Shown: one piece after another, positions 31,082 through 40,737 of the stretch | Layout: each line of letters begins with the position of its first letter | Numbering within the stretch: position 1 is the stretch's first letter | NCBI GenBank assembly: GCA_039720395.1 | Contig: CM077822.1 | Span: forward strand, 19,798,589 to 19,862,588 | DNA: 64,000 nucleotides | Direction: 5' to 3' | From: Liquidambar formosana | Lineage: Eukaryota; Streptophyta; Magnoliopsida; Saxifragales; Altingiaceae | Program-made: the position numbers and the translations under genes | The notes under the pieces: generated by a model | Databases searched by the model: none | What the model was told of the DNA's origin: nothing | Seen by the model: only the letters and a program-made list of their open reading frames with translations

Positions 31082-31123
31082 GACATGGGTGCCTATAGGC
31101 TTTGCCTAGAACCTTCCCATGTC
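31082..31123 (+). other. U5 hairpin of LTR C
   Basis: GACATGGG (31082-31089) pairs with CCCATGTC (31116-31123) around an inner TAGGC/GCCTA stem with a TTT loop. It is conserved in all C-type LTRs and compensated in LTR B. Confidence 0.75.
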
Positions 31124-31347
31124 ATAACTTAGCCTCCGAATCCCCGATTTCTTTGGTTTCCAAAAGACTATTTTTGCCTTTCCTTTTTAAACATGGAGTC
31201 ATTCTTTTGTTTTCTTAAAACAAAATTGGTTTTTAGGGTTTTCCTTGTTTCCTTTAAAAAATAAGGTGGCGACTCCTTTTCCTTTTTTCTTTTTCAAACC
31301 CATTTTCTTTCAATCCCTTGTGGGCCCAATTTCCGGGGTTCACAGTT

Positions 31348-31365
31348 TGGCGACTCCGCTGGGGA
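31348..31365 (+). other. Primer binding site of element C
   Basis: TGGCGACTCCGCTGGGGA, four bases after the LTR end. Its first ten bases are repeated inside the LTR at 31267-31276. Confidence 0.85.
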
Positions 31366-32220
31366 TTTGTGGGCTAGACTCTATAAAGTTTAAATGGGCT
31401 AGGTTAATTTCTTATGTTTAATTAAAATCAATCACATTGCATCCGCTTGATTGTGTGCTTTCATTTATTGCATTGTGTGCGCAAACTCTTGCATGTTAGG
31501 ATCGATGTCCCTCGATGTATCCTTGCCAACGATCGGCCTAGTCTCAACCTTGGTTTTCCTGATTCCATGTGTTGGGGCGAAAGCTATCAACCTCTCTTGC
31601 CTAGTACCCTTGGGCTTGCCCTTGGGTATATTGAATGAGTTAATCACGTACTGCTGGACCCACGCGGCGTTCCTGATGCCACATGTGGTTAGGTATAAGG
31701 ATTGCTCAAGCAAGTGAAGGACCCTAGCCTACCCTTATCATTAGTCCATATAGACAGACTTGTAGGACACTACGGTCTCACCTTTATGCACCTACAATTG
31801 TTTGTAATGATGCTATGCCGTGTTTGTGGTGTGAGGCTTTATATCTTATGCCCTTAATATAGACCTTTAAACCCTAGCCTTCGTTAAGGCCATGGGTTAG
31901 GAGGAATAAATTAAGGAAATAGGATGTAAAGCTATGTTTGTGATGTGCTAGTCCTAGGGGATTAATTAAACCTAGTTGAAGGACTCTATGCCCTATTCTT
32001 TAAAACATACCCTTAATCCATGATCCCTGTAAAGGTAATTGGATAAAAGGAATAAATTAATTGAACATGGTGTAGAGACCGAGTTCATTAAGGAAAATAT
32101 GGAGGTTTAGGAGAAGTCCTTAGGCTAAAGGTTAAAACTTTTCTATCCATAGACGTGCTGGCTTGGATCCGCAATCCACAAGGGCGTCTAGTGAGTGTTG
32201 AGTCTACCCATCAGACAGAC
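31366..32220 (+). other. Untranslated leader of element C
   Basis: 855 bp between primer site and gag, largely alignable with the B leader (27668-28392) but with an extra block near 31840-32100. It contains the remnant of the short upstream ORF (about 31520-31638). No other gene is seen. Confidence 0.7.
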
Positions 32221-35200
32221 ATGGCTGACGAAAGAACTAGTGAGGGGCACTTTGACCTTGAGGCTTGCCTGAAAGCCATCATGGCCAAGCTTGACCATAC
32301 CGCCGAGACATCCGATACCGCATTGAAAATGGCTCAAGAGAACCAACAGAAGATGGCGGATCTTGAACAAAATGGCTCTAAGGCCCATTCCTCGGGTATA
32401 CCTCATGGGGCTAGCACCGAAGAGGGACCTCAATCCAATGAGAACACCAAGACAAGGGGGGAAAGTAGCTCGAAACCTGAGGTCACCAACCTAGAAGGGG
32501 AAGCCAAGGGGAAAGGTACTAGCAGTGATTCCGTGTTAGCTAGCAAGGTAGAAGCTTTGGAGAGAACCATAAAAGGGATTCGCAGGGCTGATGACATGGT
32601 CGATGTGCGGACTCTATCCCTGTTTCCAACGGCTCGTATTCCACTACAACTCAAGATGCCGGAGTTAGAAAAGTTCGATGGGACGGGTTGCCCTAAGACT
32701 CATTTGAAGATGTACGTGCGAGCTATGCACCCTCGAGGGGCTACTGACGAGCTTTTAGCTCAAATGTTCCATGAAACCTTGGCCACTTCTACTTTGAAAT
32801 GGTTCTTATCCTTGGATGAGAATAGAACCCGGACTTGGGAAGACATATGCAATGAGTTTTCAGAGCACTACAAGTATAACACAGAGGTGGACGTTACTCG
32901 AAGTGACCTAGAAACTACCAAGCAAGGGGCTTATGAAACTTTCTCCGCTTACATTACAAGGTGGAGACAAAAGGCGTCGAGAATGACGGATAGGCCGAAT
33001 GAGGAGGACCAAATTCAGTTAGTGGTTAAGAACCTGCTGCCCGTGTATCACAAGCACCTATTTGCCCACTATTTCCCAAATTTCAAAGCTCTCATTGGGG
33101 CTGGCACGCAGGTTGAAGATGCTATCAATGATGGGACAATCAAGACTGAGGAAGTGAGGAGTCGCAAGACAAACTTTACTGGGAAGAACAATGCCGAGGT
33201 CAACACCATAACTCAACCAATCCAACCCTTTTCTCTCAATGATGTCAACCCACCTCGCCAATTCACTGACCTATTCATGCCACTCGAAAGAGTCCTTGAA
33301 AAGCTCATAAGTCGTGACCTATTGAAGCCACTCGACCCAAGACCTCCACCAAATCCCTTACCCAAGAGCTACAATGAGAATGAGTACTGCAAGTACCACC
33401 AATCCAAAGGCCATGCCACCAATCGCTGTATTCGCCTTCGCCACCAAGTCCAAGACCTCATTGACAAGCAAGTCATTTCACCACCAACCCGTCCGAATGT
33501 CACCCGTAATCCTCTCCCATCACACAACAACACACCCCCACCTAACACCATAAATGCCATTGGGGTTGAATCCTCTCGCCCTCGCCATCCCATAAGACAA
33601 TACACTCCGCTCCCCATGACCTTAACCCGTCTCTTCACCATTTGCTGCAATAACAGCCTTATCATGCCACTTCCACCAAAGCCAAGACTATCAACCCCTC
33701 ACCAATATTGCCAATACCATCGTGCACCCGGCCATGACACCGAGGCTTGTTCTATACTAAAGAAGATCATCCAAGACCTCATTGACCAAAAGGTTTTGTT
33801 GTTGCCAAAGAAATCTATCCAACAAGAGCTGAAAGAAAGATATGAAGCAGGGGATCCTCAGGTTGGCCTATTAGGTGAAGCGTCGGGGAAATATGATTAC
33901 TATGTGCTGTACTCAAGCCCAAGTCCGATATCAGATGAGCCGATAGTCCCTTCAGGTTGGGATGACTTGCCGACAGAGATGGAGAGCATTGACATGATAG
34001 AATGGGATGACTTAATGAATGACTCCGAGGAAGTCCATGACATATGGGCTAGCGATGATGAGTTGGACCATATAACCAGAGGGGGTCGTCATTTCAAGCC
34101 CCCCCACCTAGAATCTGAAAATCCGTTGGAAGATTTGGAAGGGCAGAGGCGTCCTAGCTTGCAAGAAGAAGAGGATGAAGTGCTTAGGCAGCTGAAGAAG
34201 ACCAATGCCAACATTACTATTTGGGGCTTGCTCATGGCCTCGCATAAGCACAGACAAACCGTGTTGAAACTGTTGAATCAGATACAAGTGCCTGTTGACA
34301 CATCCCCCGAGGGATTGGTACATTTGGTGAATCCAACTCCCAAGAACTCAACCATCGTGTTCACCGATGTAGACCTACTTAAAAGCGGGCCGAGCCATTC
34401 TCAAGCTCTCTATGTGACCGTTGACACTATGGGGAAGAGGGTTCCCACCGTTCTTATCGACAATGGGTCCGCACTGAATGTATGTCCTCTCCGAACTGCC
34501 ACTGTTTTGGGTTTGGGACCCACTGATTTCACGCCATCTGGGCAGACCGTAAGAGCTTATGACAACACCCGCCGAGAAGTAATAGGGGTAGTTACTTTGC
34601 CTCTTATCATGGGACCCACTGAATTTAGGGTAGAATTCCAAGTGTTGGATGTGCCGTCATGTTTCAACTTGTTGTTGGGCCGACCTTGGATCCATCCTGC
34701 TGGGGCTATGCCATCTTCACTCCATCAAAAGGTGAAGTTTCCTTATGAAGGAGCCATAGTAACACTTCAAGGGGACTATGAATTGAAACTCGCAGGTGTG
34801 CCTATATGTGAGATACAACCTGAATCAACACCGCTATCTGGGTTTGACTATGTCCAATGCATTGAAAAAGAGCTCGAAAAGGGTGAATTAATACCCTTGG
34901 ACTTTTGCCCCCATGGCAACTTGCACGTCGGTGAAATAATGAGAAAGATGAGTTTCTTTCCAGGCATGGGGCTAGGGCGTCGCCAACAAGGGATCCCTAC
35001 GTCTATTCAAAGCCGTGTCACCTCATACACTTTTGGGCTAGGATATGAGCCCTCCAGAAATGATCATGCAGAAATGCTAAAGAGGAACAAGGAGAAAGTA
35101 AGAGCCAAAGCCGAGGGAAGGGTGCCAGACCTGAAGATCTCGCCATATCGACCTACTTTGAATGGTTACTTCGTCAAAGAAGGGGATGATTTTCTATATT

Positions 35201-35352
35201 GCGGGTTTCCAGAGCCCACCTTTGACCAAGCTACCAAGATCCGAGTTCCGGGTTTTGAAATCTTCTTCACCGAATGGTATCCAATCACAGCTGAAATGGT
35301 GGATGATGATGCCATCAATGATGAGTTCTGGGAAAAGAAAGAGGAGGACTAG
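32221..35352 (+). CDS. gag-pro: Element C gag-protease polyprotein with G-patch
   Basis: I start at MADERTSEG (also the start in B), although the frame is open from 32155. The product is 1043 residues: retrotransposon gag capsid domain about 146-320 (MPELEKFDGTGCPKTHLKMY... TRWRQKASRM), two CX2HX4HX4C knuckle-like motifs at about 390 and 497 (CKYHQSKGHATNRC, CQYHRAPGHDTEAC), aspartic protease at about 747 (LIDNGSALNVCP ... LLLGRPWIHPAGA), and a G-patch-like motif near 910 (MSFFPGMGLGRRQQGIP). TAG at 35350-35352 replaces a Trp codon conserved in B; the frame would otherwise run to 35553. Gag forms the particle and protease processes it. Confidence 0.9.
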   Translation: MADERTSEGHFDLEACLKAIMAKLDHTAETSDTALKMAQENQQKMADLEQNGSKAHSSGIPHGASTEEGPQSNENTKTRGESSSKPEVTNLEGEAKGKGTSSDSVLASKVEALERTIKGIRRADDMVDVRTLSLFPTARIPLQLKMPELEKFDGTGCPKTHLKMYVRAMHPRGATDELLAQMFHETLATSTLKWFLSLDENRTRTWEDICNEFSEHYKYNTEVDVTRSDLETTKQGAYETFSAYITRWRQKASRMTDRPNEEDQIQLVVKNLLPVYHKHLFAHYFPNFKALIGAGTQVEDAINDGTIKTEEVRSRKTNFTGKNNAEVNTITQPIQPFSLNDVNPPRQFTDLFMPLERVLEKLISRDLLKPLDPRPPPNPLPKSYNENEYCKYHQSKGHATNRCIRLRHQVQDLIDKQVISPPTRPNVTRNPLPSHNNTPPPNTINAIGVESSRPRHPIRQYTPLPMTLTRLFTICCNNSLIMPLPPKPRLSTPHQYCQYHRAPGHDTEACSILKKIIQDLIDQKVLLLPKKSIQQELKERYEAGDPQVGLLGEASGKYDYYVLYSSPSPISDEPIVPSGWDDLPTEMESIDMIEWDDLMNDSEEVHDIWASDDELDHITRGGRHFKPPHLESENPLEDLEGQRRPSLQEEEDEVLRQLKKTNANITIWGLLMASHKHRQTVLKLLNQIQVPVDTSPEGLVHLVNPTPKNSTIVFTDVDLLKSGPSHSQALYVTVDTMGKRVPTVLIDNGSALNVCPLRTATVLGLGPTDFTPSGQTVRAYDNTRREVIGVVTLPLIMGPTEFRVEFQVLDVPSCFNLLLGRPWIHPAGAMPSSLHQKVKFPYEGAIVTLQGDYELKLAGVPICEIQPESTPLSGFDYVQCIEKELEKGELIPLDFCPHGNLHVGEIMRKMSFFPGMGLGRRQQGIPTSIQSRVTSYTFGLGYEPSRNDHAEMLKRNKEKVRAKAEGRVPDLKISPYRPTLNGYFVKEGDDFLYCGFPEPTFDQATKIRVPGFEIFFTEWYPITAEMVDDDAINDEFWEKKEED

Positions 35353-35480
35353 GCAGAGAACCTTGATGCAGGGGCTATGACTGAAATGTTCCAAGACATG
35401 ATCCTCATCATGGAAGACTCGACCATTGAAGAACTCCAGGGTTCGTCCATTAGCCATGCTACCTTGCCACTCCTGAATTG

Positions 35481-35720
35481 GTACCTTGAATGTGGTGTCG
35501 TTGCGGAGATCCATGAAGAAGAAGACCTTGGCCTACCTGATAGCAGCTTGTAGGTGTCTTAGTTTAGTAATATTTCCCTAATTCAATAAGATGTATCTAC
35601 TTTACTCACTTTGTGGAGTCATAGTATTGATACAGATTTGTTTGTTTTCCTTCTTTCTTTTGTGTGTCATTCCCATTATTCCTAGTCAATAAAGTGTGCT
35701 TTCTTTCTCTATATATGCAG
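35481..35720 (+). other. Probable intron between gag-pro and pol
   Basis: A donor GTACCT at 35481 and a pyrimidine-rich acceptor ATATATGCAG ending at 35720 bracket 240 bases. Splicing would remove the gag-pro stop at 35551-35553 and join the frames exactly in phase (2+1) to pol. B has the same acceptor context (TTTGCTTGCAG, 48710 region), but its donor is changed from GGT to AGT. Ogre elements are known to splice an intron at this place. Splicing here is predicted, not shown. Confidence 0.5.
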
Positions 35721-35739
35721 TGTCTCTTTTCTCTCCTCT

Positions 35740-38700
35740 ATGGATATTTATGGCATGGATATAGATCCTAGGAACGATGTCCCCCCGGAGCTCGTTGAGC
35801 AAAGGAAAAGGGGCGTCACCGAACCTAATATGGATGAATTGGAATCAATCAACTTAGGGACGAATGAATTGCCAAGAATAGTTAAAATTGGGAAAACCCT
35901 CTCCCCCGTTGAAAAAGAAAAGATGATCTCCCTCTTGAAAGCCAACATTATGGCTTTTGCATGGTCTTATGAAGACATGCCTGGCATCGACCCCGATATT
36001 ATGCAACACTATATCCCACTAATTCCCTAAAGAAGCCGGTAAAGTAGAAACTCAGAAGATTAAAACCAGAATGGGCTCTAAAAGTAAAAGAAGAGGTAAC
36101 TAAACAACTAGACGCGGGTTTCCTTCAAGTTGTGGAGTACCCCGAGTGGTTGTCGAATATAGTGCCTGTGCCTAAAAAAGATGGGAAAGTGAGGATGTGT
36201 GTCGACTTCCGAGATCTCAACGCCGCGAGCCCTAAGGATGACTTTCCTTTACCCCATATCGACGTGTTGGTGGATAGTACAGTGGGACATGCACTCTTCT
36301 CCTTTATGGACGGATTCTCTGGGTATAACCAGATAAAGATGGCGCCTCAAGACATGGAGAAAACAGCCTTTATCACGCAATGGGGAACGTACTGTTACAA
36401 GGTAATGCCTTTTGGCTTAAGAAACGCTGGGGCTACTTACCAAAGAACAGCTATGACCCTATTGCATGATATGATCCATAAGGAAGTCGAGGTTTATGTC
36501 GATGATATGATCGTAAAGTCCGTGGATAGAGAAGGGCATTTCAAGGTACTAGAGAAATTCCTAGAGCGAGCAAAAAAGTACAATCTCCGTCTCAACCCAC
36601 AGAAGTGCGCTTTTGGTGTCACTGTAGGCAAGTTATTGGGGTTTATGATCACTCAGAGAGGTATCGAAGTAGACCCAGGGAAGATAAAAGCTATTGTGAA
36701 GATGGAGCCGCCTAGCACTGAGAAGCAGATCCGGGGTTTTCTGGGAAGAGTTCAATACATAAGCCGATTCATTGCCAACTTAACCATGGTTTGCGAACCA
36801 ATCTTCAAATTGCTTAAGAAAGGTGTGCCAAAAGTATGGAACGAAGAATGCCAAGAGGCCTTTGAGACCATTAAGAGATACTTGAGCAATCCTCCAATCT
36901 TAGTTCCCCCATGGCAAGGTGCGCCACTTTTGTTATACTTAACGGTCACCGAAACCGCGACGGGGGCTATGTTAGCTCAATATCTCGAAGGGTCTACAAA
37001 GGAGAATGCCATCTATTACTTAAGCAAGAAAATGACAGACTATGAAGTGAAGTACAATGCGATTGAAAAAGCTTGTGTGGCACTAGTATGGGCGACGCAG
37101 AAACTCCGACACTATATGATGTCCTTCGAAGTGTTCTTGATAAGTCGCATGGACCCGTTGAAGTACCTGGTAGAAAGGCCAGTATTGTCATTCAGAACTG
37201 CTCGATGGTCAATTCTCCTCAATGAATTCGACATCAAGTACGTGAGTCAGAAGTCTATCAAGGGAAGCGTCATCGCAAACTACCTAGCCAGCTGTCCGGT
37301 GTCATCATCCACTCCGTTCAACGATCAATTCCCAGATGAGGACGTGCTAGAGATTGGTAGAAAAACTTGGAGAGTATACTTCGATGGGGCAGCCAATAAG
37401 AAAGGTTATGGGATAGGAGTCCTGTTGGTCTCACCCGAAGAGGCATTTACACCGTTAGCGGTCAAGTTGGGGTTCGAAGCTACCAACAACATTGCTGAGT
37501 ATGAGGCCTGTATCCTAGCACTGGAAGCGGCACTTGAATTGGGGATCAAAGAATTGGAAGTGTTCGGGGACTCAGCACTAATCATTTGCCAGATAAAAGG
37601 GGAATAGAAAACTCGAGATGAGAAATTGTTGCCTTACCATGCCTATCTGGAAGCTCTAACCAAGGAGTTCTCAGAGATAGAGTTCAACTACCTTTCAAGA
37701 AACAAGAACCAGTTCGCCGATGCCTTGGCGACCCTAGCATCCATGGTGGAGATACCTGAAGGGGGAAATGTGAAGCCGTTGGTGATAGAATGCCGAGACA
37801 AGCCTGTGTACTGTTGTGCAATCCGAGGAGGAGAGGTAAATGATGGCCGTCCGTGGAGGAAGCCGAGCATCTGATTAAAGAAATCCATGAAGGGACAGGG
37901 GCTCCGCATATGAATGGCTATATGTTAGCTAAGAAAATCATGAGGTTAGGCTACTATTGGTCTACCATGGAAAGGGACTGCCACACACATGTCAAGAAGT
38001 GCCACAAATGCCAACTGTTCGCCAGTGGACAACATTTGCCTTCTATGCCTTTAACGAGTATGTCATCACCTTGGCCGTTCGCGGTATGGGGGATAGATAT
38101 CATCGGACAGATCAAGCCAAAGGCATCAAATGGGCATGAATACATCCTGGTCGCCATCGACTACTTCACTAAGTGGGTGGAAGCAGCGTCCTTCAAGACC
38201 TTGAATTCCAAGAAGGTAGCACAGTTCATACAGCACAGCATCATCTATCGATATGGGGTACCACATGAAGTTATCTCAGACAATGGCCAGCACTTTCAGA
38301 AAGAAACCCATGAGCTCTTGCAAAAGTATGGCATAGCCCACCATCTGTCGTCACCATACCGTCCTCAGACTAATGGAGCGGTGGAAGCAGCTAACAAGAA
38401 TATCAAGAAGATACTACAGAAGACTGCGAACTCACACACAGACTAGCATGAGAAGTTGCCATTGGCTCTATGGGGTTACAGAACATCAATAAGGTCGTCA
38501 ACAGGGGCTACCCCTTATTCTCTAGTTTATGGAATGGAGGCCGTGTTGCCAGTTGAATTGGAAGTTCCTTCACTAAGAGTTGCCGTGGAGAGCCAGATAA
38601 CAGAAGTGGACTGGGTTAAGAGCCGCTATGATGAGTTAGCTTTGCTGGATGAAAGGCGTTTAAGGGCGCTGTATCATGTTCAGGGGTATCAACGGAGAGT

Positions 38701-39078
38701 TGCCAGAGCATTCAACAAGCATGTCAAAGATGGAGGTCTAAAGAAAGGGGATGTAGTGCTGAAAGAAATCAGAGCTCCAGTGTTCGATCCGCGGGGAAAA
38801 TTCAAGCCAAGTTGGGGTGGGCCATACATTATCAAAGAGATATTGCCAGAGCATTCAACAAGCATGTCAAAGATGGAGGTCTAAAGAAAGGGGATGTAGT
38901 GCTAAAAGAAATCAGAGCTCCAGTGTTCGATCCGCGGGGAAAATTCAAGCCAAGTTGGGGTGGGCCATATATTATCAAAGAGATATTGCCAGCAGGGGCT
39001 GTTCGCCTCATGGATTTAGATGGAATTGAGTTCGCTCGTCCAACTAATTTGGATCAATTGAAGAAATATCATGTTTGA
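35740..39078 (+). pseudogene. pol: Element C pol: RT, two RNase H domains, integrase (broken)
   Basis: It starts MDIYGMDIDPRNDVPPEL. RT has VDFRDLNAASPKDDFPLPHID and the active site YVDDMIVKS (36495). The first RNase H has lost its first Asp (LYLTVTETATGAML). The second, Tat-type RNase H keeps its acidic residues (YFDGAANK, IAEYEA, FGDSALI). Integrase has WGIDIIG, ISDNGQHF, GAVEAANK and WGGPYIIKEI. Breaks: a one-base loss leading to TAA at 36028-36030, TAG at 36045-36047, 37605-37607 and 38444-38446, a ~170-bp deletion at about 37857 removing part of the integrase zinc finger, and a 143-bp tandem duplication (38701-38986). It is non-functional. Confidence 0.9.
38701..38986 (+). repeat. 143-bp tandem duplication in integrase C-terminus of C
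   Basis: Two nearly identical 143-bp copies (from 38701 and 38844) encode NKHVKDGGLKKGDVVLKEIRAP and the following text. Because 143 is not a multiple of three, the second copy is out of frame with the first. The junction lies at a shared TTGCCAG. Confidence 0.88.
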
Positions 39079-39084
39079 AGCCTG

Positions 39085-40257
39085 CTAGGTTGAAAACCCG
39101 TAAGGGCGGCCTAAATTGCTTTCTCTTCGAGTAGTCTCTCTTCGAGTAGTCTCTCTCTCACCTAAATTGCTTTTCAACCATTCCTTATACTCGGGGCTCA
39201 TCATATACGGACCATCAGTATTCGTAACTTGGGTTAGTATCAACTTGCTAGGCCATCGGTCCTTCGCCCAAGTCACTACAGAAAGACCCGCGGGCACCAC
39301 AGGATAGTCACCTTTCAAGGAAGTGGGTATGGTTTGCATGGCGCCCATCTGACGCAGAACCCTTGAAGGCCAATAGAAGGAAGTAGACCTCAGTCCTATG
39401 AGTCTCACCATGGCGCATCCAGAAGTCCGCAGAAGCACCTGGTCACTGCAGCCCCATATGAATACAAACCACTTGACACTCCTCCAAGAAAGGGTTTGGA
39501 AGTAACCTAGCCAATCTCTCAATGAAAATTGCCCAGGTAGTTCAATGCGGCGAAGGCAGTAATGCTGGGGCTTGTATGGTGTAATGGCAACTGGTGACAA
39601 GAAATTCAGTCTTTCAAGCAACCACATCTGCAGTAGAATGGGGCTACCTCCTAAAGGAACCTTTGGGTCCTCATGAGTTTTATCCAAACCATTCAGGGTT
39701 TCAGCTAGCACCATGGGAATCAAGTTATGGCCCTTGGCAAGGAGAGGAATCAAGTCACAGATTTGAATGGGAACATGTGGAGTACCAGTGGAAATAAGAA
39801 AACGAATAATGAGGCAAAAGGCAAGAGCATGCTTAATAGGAAAGGTAAAATTCAGAATACCTTTACTATCACAAGCTAAAAAAGAGGTTGCCAATTTCAT
39901 CAAGTCTACCATATGGTCCTTTACAAACGTAGAGGCATATTGTGAGTGAATCCCAAGTAGATTGGAGAAAGAAGTAAGAAAGCTTGGGCGAGGAGTAGGG
40001 AGAATGAAAGGACCTACCGTTGAAACTCCATACAATGCACAGAATTCCTCCATGGTTGGGCACAGTTCTTCATAGTTGAAGCGGAACACATGAACTTGAG
40101 GATCCCAAAAATATGTAGCAGCAGTCAAGAGGTTCGTTTCAAGCCTCACATGCCTCAAGGAGAGCAATGGATCCAAGCCAAAGCACTTGAACTCAGATTT
40201 TGCTTCAGCACTCATAACTCTCAAAAACCCTCCTAAAAATTTGTCTAGAGCCTCCAT
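39085..40257 (-). CDS. Antisense DUF7745/PMD-like ORF of element C
   Basis: An uninterrupted 390-codon frame from MEALDKFLGGFLRVMSAEAKSEF, reading towards pol. Shared blocks with A and D: TYFWDPQVHVFRFNYEELCPTMEEFCALYG, RFLISTGTPHVPIQICDL, MVLAETLNGLDK, SPILLQMWLLERLNFLSP, RRIELPGQFSLRDWLGYFQTLSW. The natural basic C-terminus (present in A and D) is lost: a deletion removed it together with the post-pol spacer, so the last ~20 residues come from junction DNA and the stop lies in the pol tail. TATA box is at 40307-40313. It is the most intact copy and could be expressed, truncated. Function is unknown. Confidence 0.8.
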   Translation of the reverse strand: MEALDKFLGGFLRVMSAEAKSEFKCFGLDPLLSLRHVRLETNLLTAATYFWDPQVHVFRFNYEELCPTMEEFCALYGVSTVGPFILPTPRPSFLTSFSNLLGIHSQYASTFVKDHMVDLMKLATSFLACDSKGILNFTFPIKHALAFCLIIRFLISTGTPHVPIQICDLIPLLAKGHNLIPMVLAETLNGLDKTHEDPKVPLGGSPILLQMWLLERLNFLSPVAITPYKPQHYCLRRIELPGQFSLRDWLGYFQTLSWRSVKWFVFIWGCSDQVLLRTSGCAMVRLIGLRSTSFYWPSRVLRQMGAMQTIPTSLKGDYPVVPAGLSVVTWAKDRWPSKLILTQVTNTDGPYMMSPEYKEWLKSNLGERETTRRETTRRESNLGRPYGFST

Positions 40258-40306
40258 AACTTCTAATGAATGAATACAAGTAGGTTTAGGAACCTCTTGG
40301 ATGTGT

Positions 40307-40458
40307 TTTTATAGGGAAAAGGTCACAAATCCAAGTTCAAATAGGAAAAAACCCATCAGAATAGGAAGTTTCCTATTCAAAGTGGGATTTCTGCTTCGGG
40401 CTCGGGTAACCACCCAGGCCTGGGCGGCTAGCCTCCCGAGGCCTGGTGGTCACCCAAG
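40307..40458 (-). promoter_or_regulatory. Antisense promoter of element C: TATA box and palindrome
   Basis: TATAAAA (40307-40313, minus strand) lies 50 bp upstream of the start codon. Arms CTCGGGTAACCACC (40401-40414) and GGTGGTCACCCAAG (40445-40458) lie ~90 bp further upstream, with GC-rich sequence between. Confidence 0.7.
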
Positions 40459-40737
40459 CCACCTTGTTTTGGCTTTCTCCCTCGCTTTGTCTCGCCTTGA
40501 CGCGTGATCAAACCTCCTTCCAAATGAGATATTCAACACTTTTTGAGCTTAAAATCAATCAAATTCCATCTTGAAATCAATTCCTTGAATTGATTTTATG
40601 TTCAAAAGGGTTGAATATATTTCCCCTGTGTCATGCCAACTCAAGTGATAATGTGTTAAGTCACTTTCCTCTTGCACCATGCCTATTCAATCTTGATAAA
40701 TTGATCATATATCCTCATTTCAAATCTTGATTTTTCA
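40459..40737. other. Spacer between antisense promoter and repeat array (C)
   Basis: 280 bases with an inverted pair around AAATCAATCAAATTCC/GGAATTGATTTT-like text (40551-40600). No ORF or known element is seen. It is mirrored in D at about 60263-60539. Confidence 0.5.

Larger units (their letters stand above)
28536..31344 (+). repeat. 5' LTR of element C
   Basis: TGTCACACCCC ... GGGGTTCACA. TATA box TATAAATA is at 29333-29340. About 200 bp above it is a G-box (ACACGTGT near 29131) and a ~55-bp stretch of mostly alternating purine-pyrimidine rich in ACGT cores. The U5 part holds the ACGTAGGC fold and the GACATGGG hairpin. An 80-codon ORF across the TATA region recurs in every LTR copy only because the LTR does. 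Confidence 0.93.

Noticed and set aside
31465..31713. Antisense 82-codon ORF in the leader of C (and 27798-28004 in B)
   Set aside because: Conservation is better explained by the sense-strand leader peptide text or RNA function; no start context or domain.
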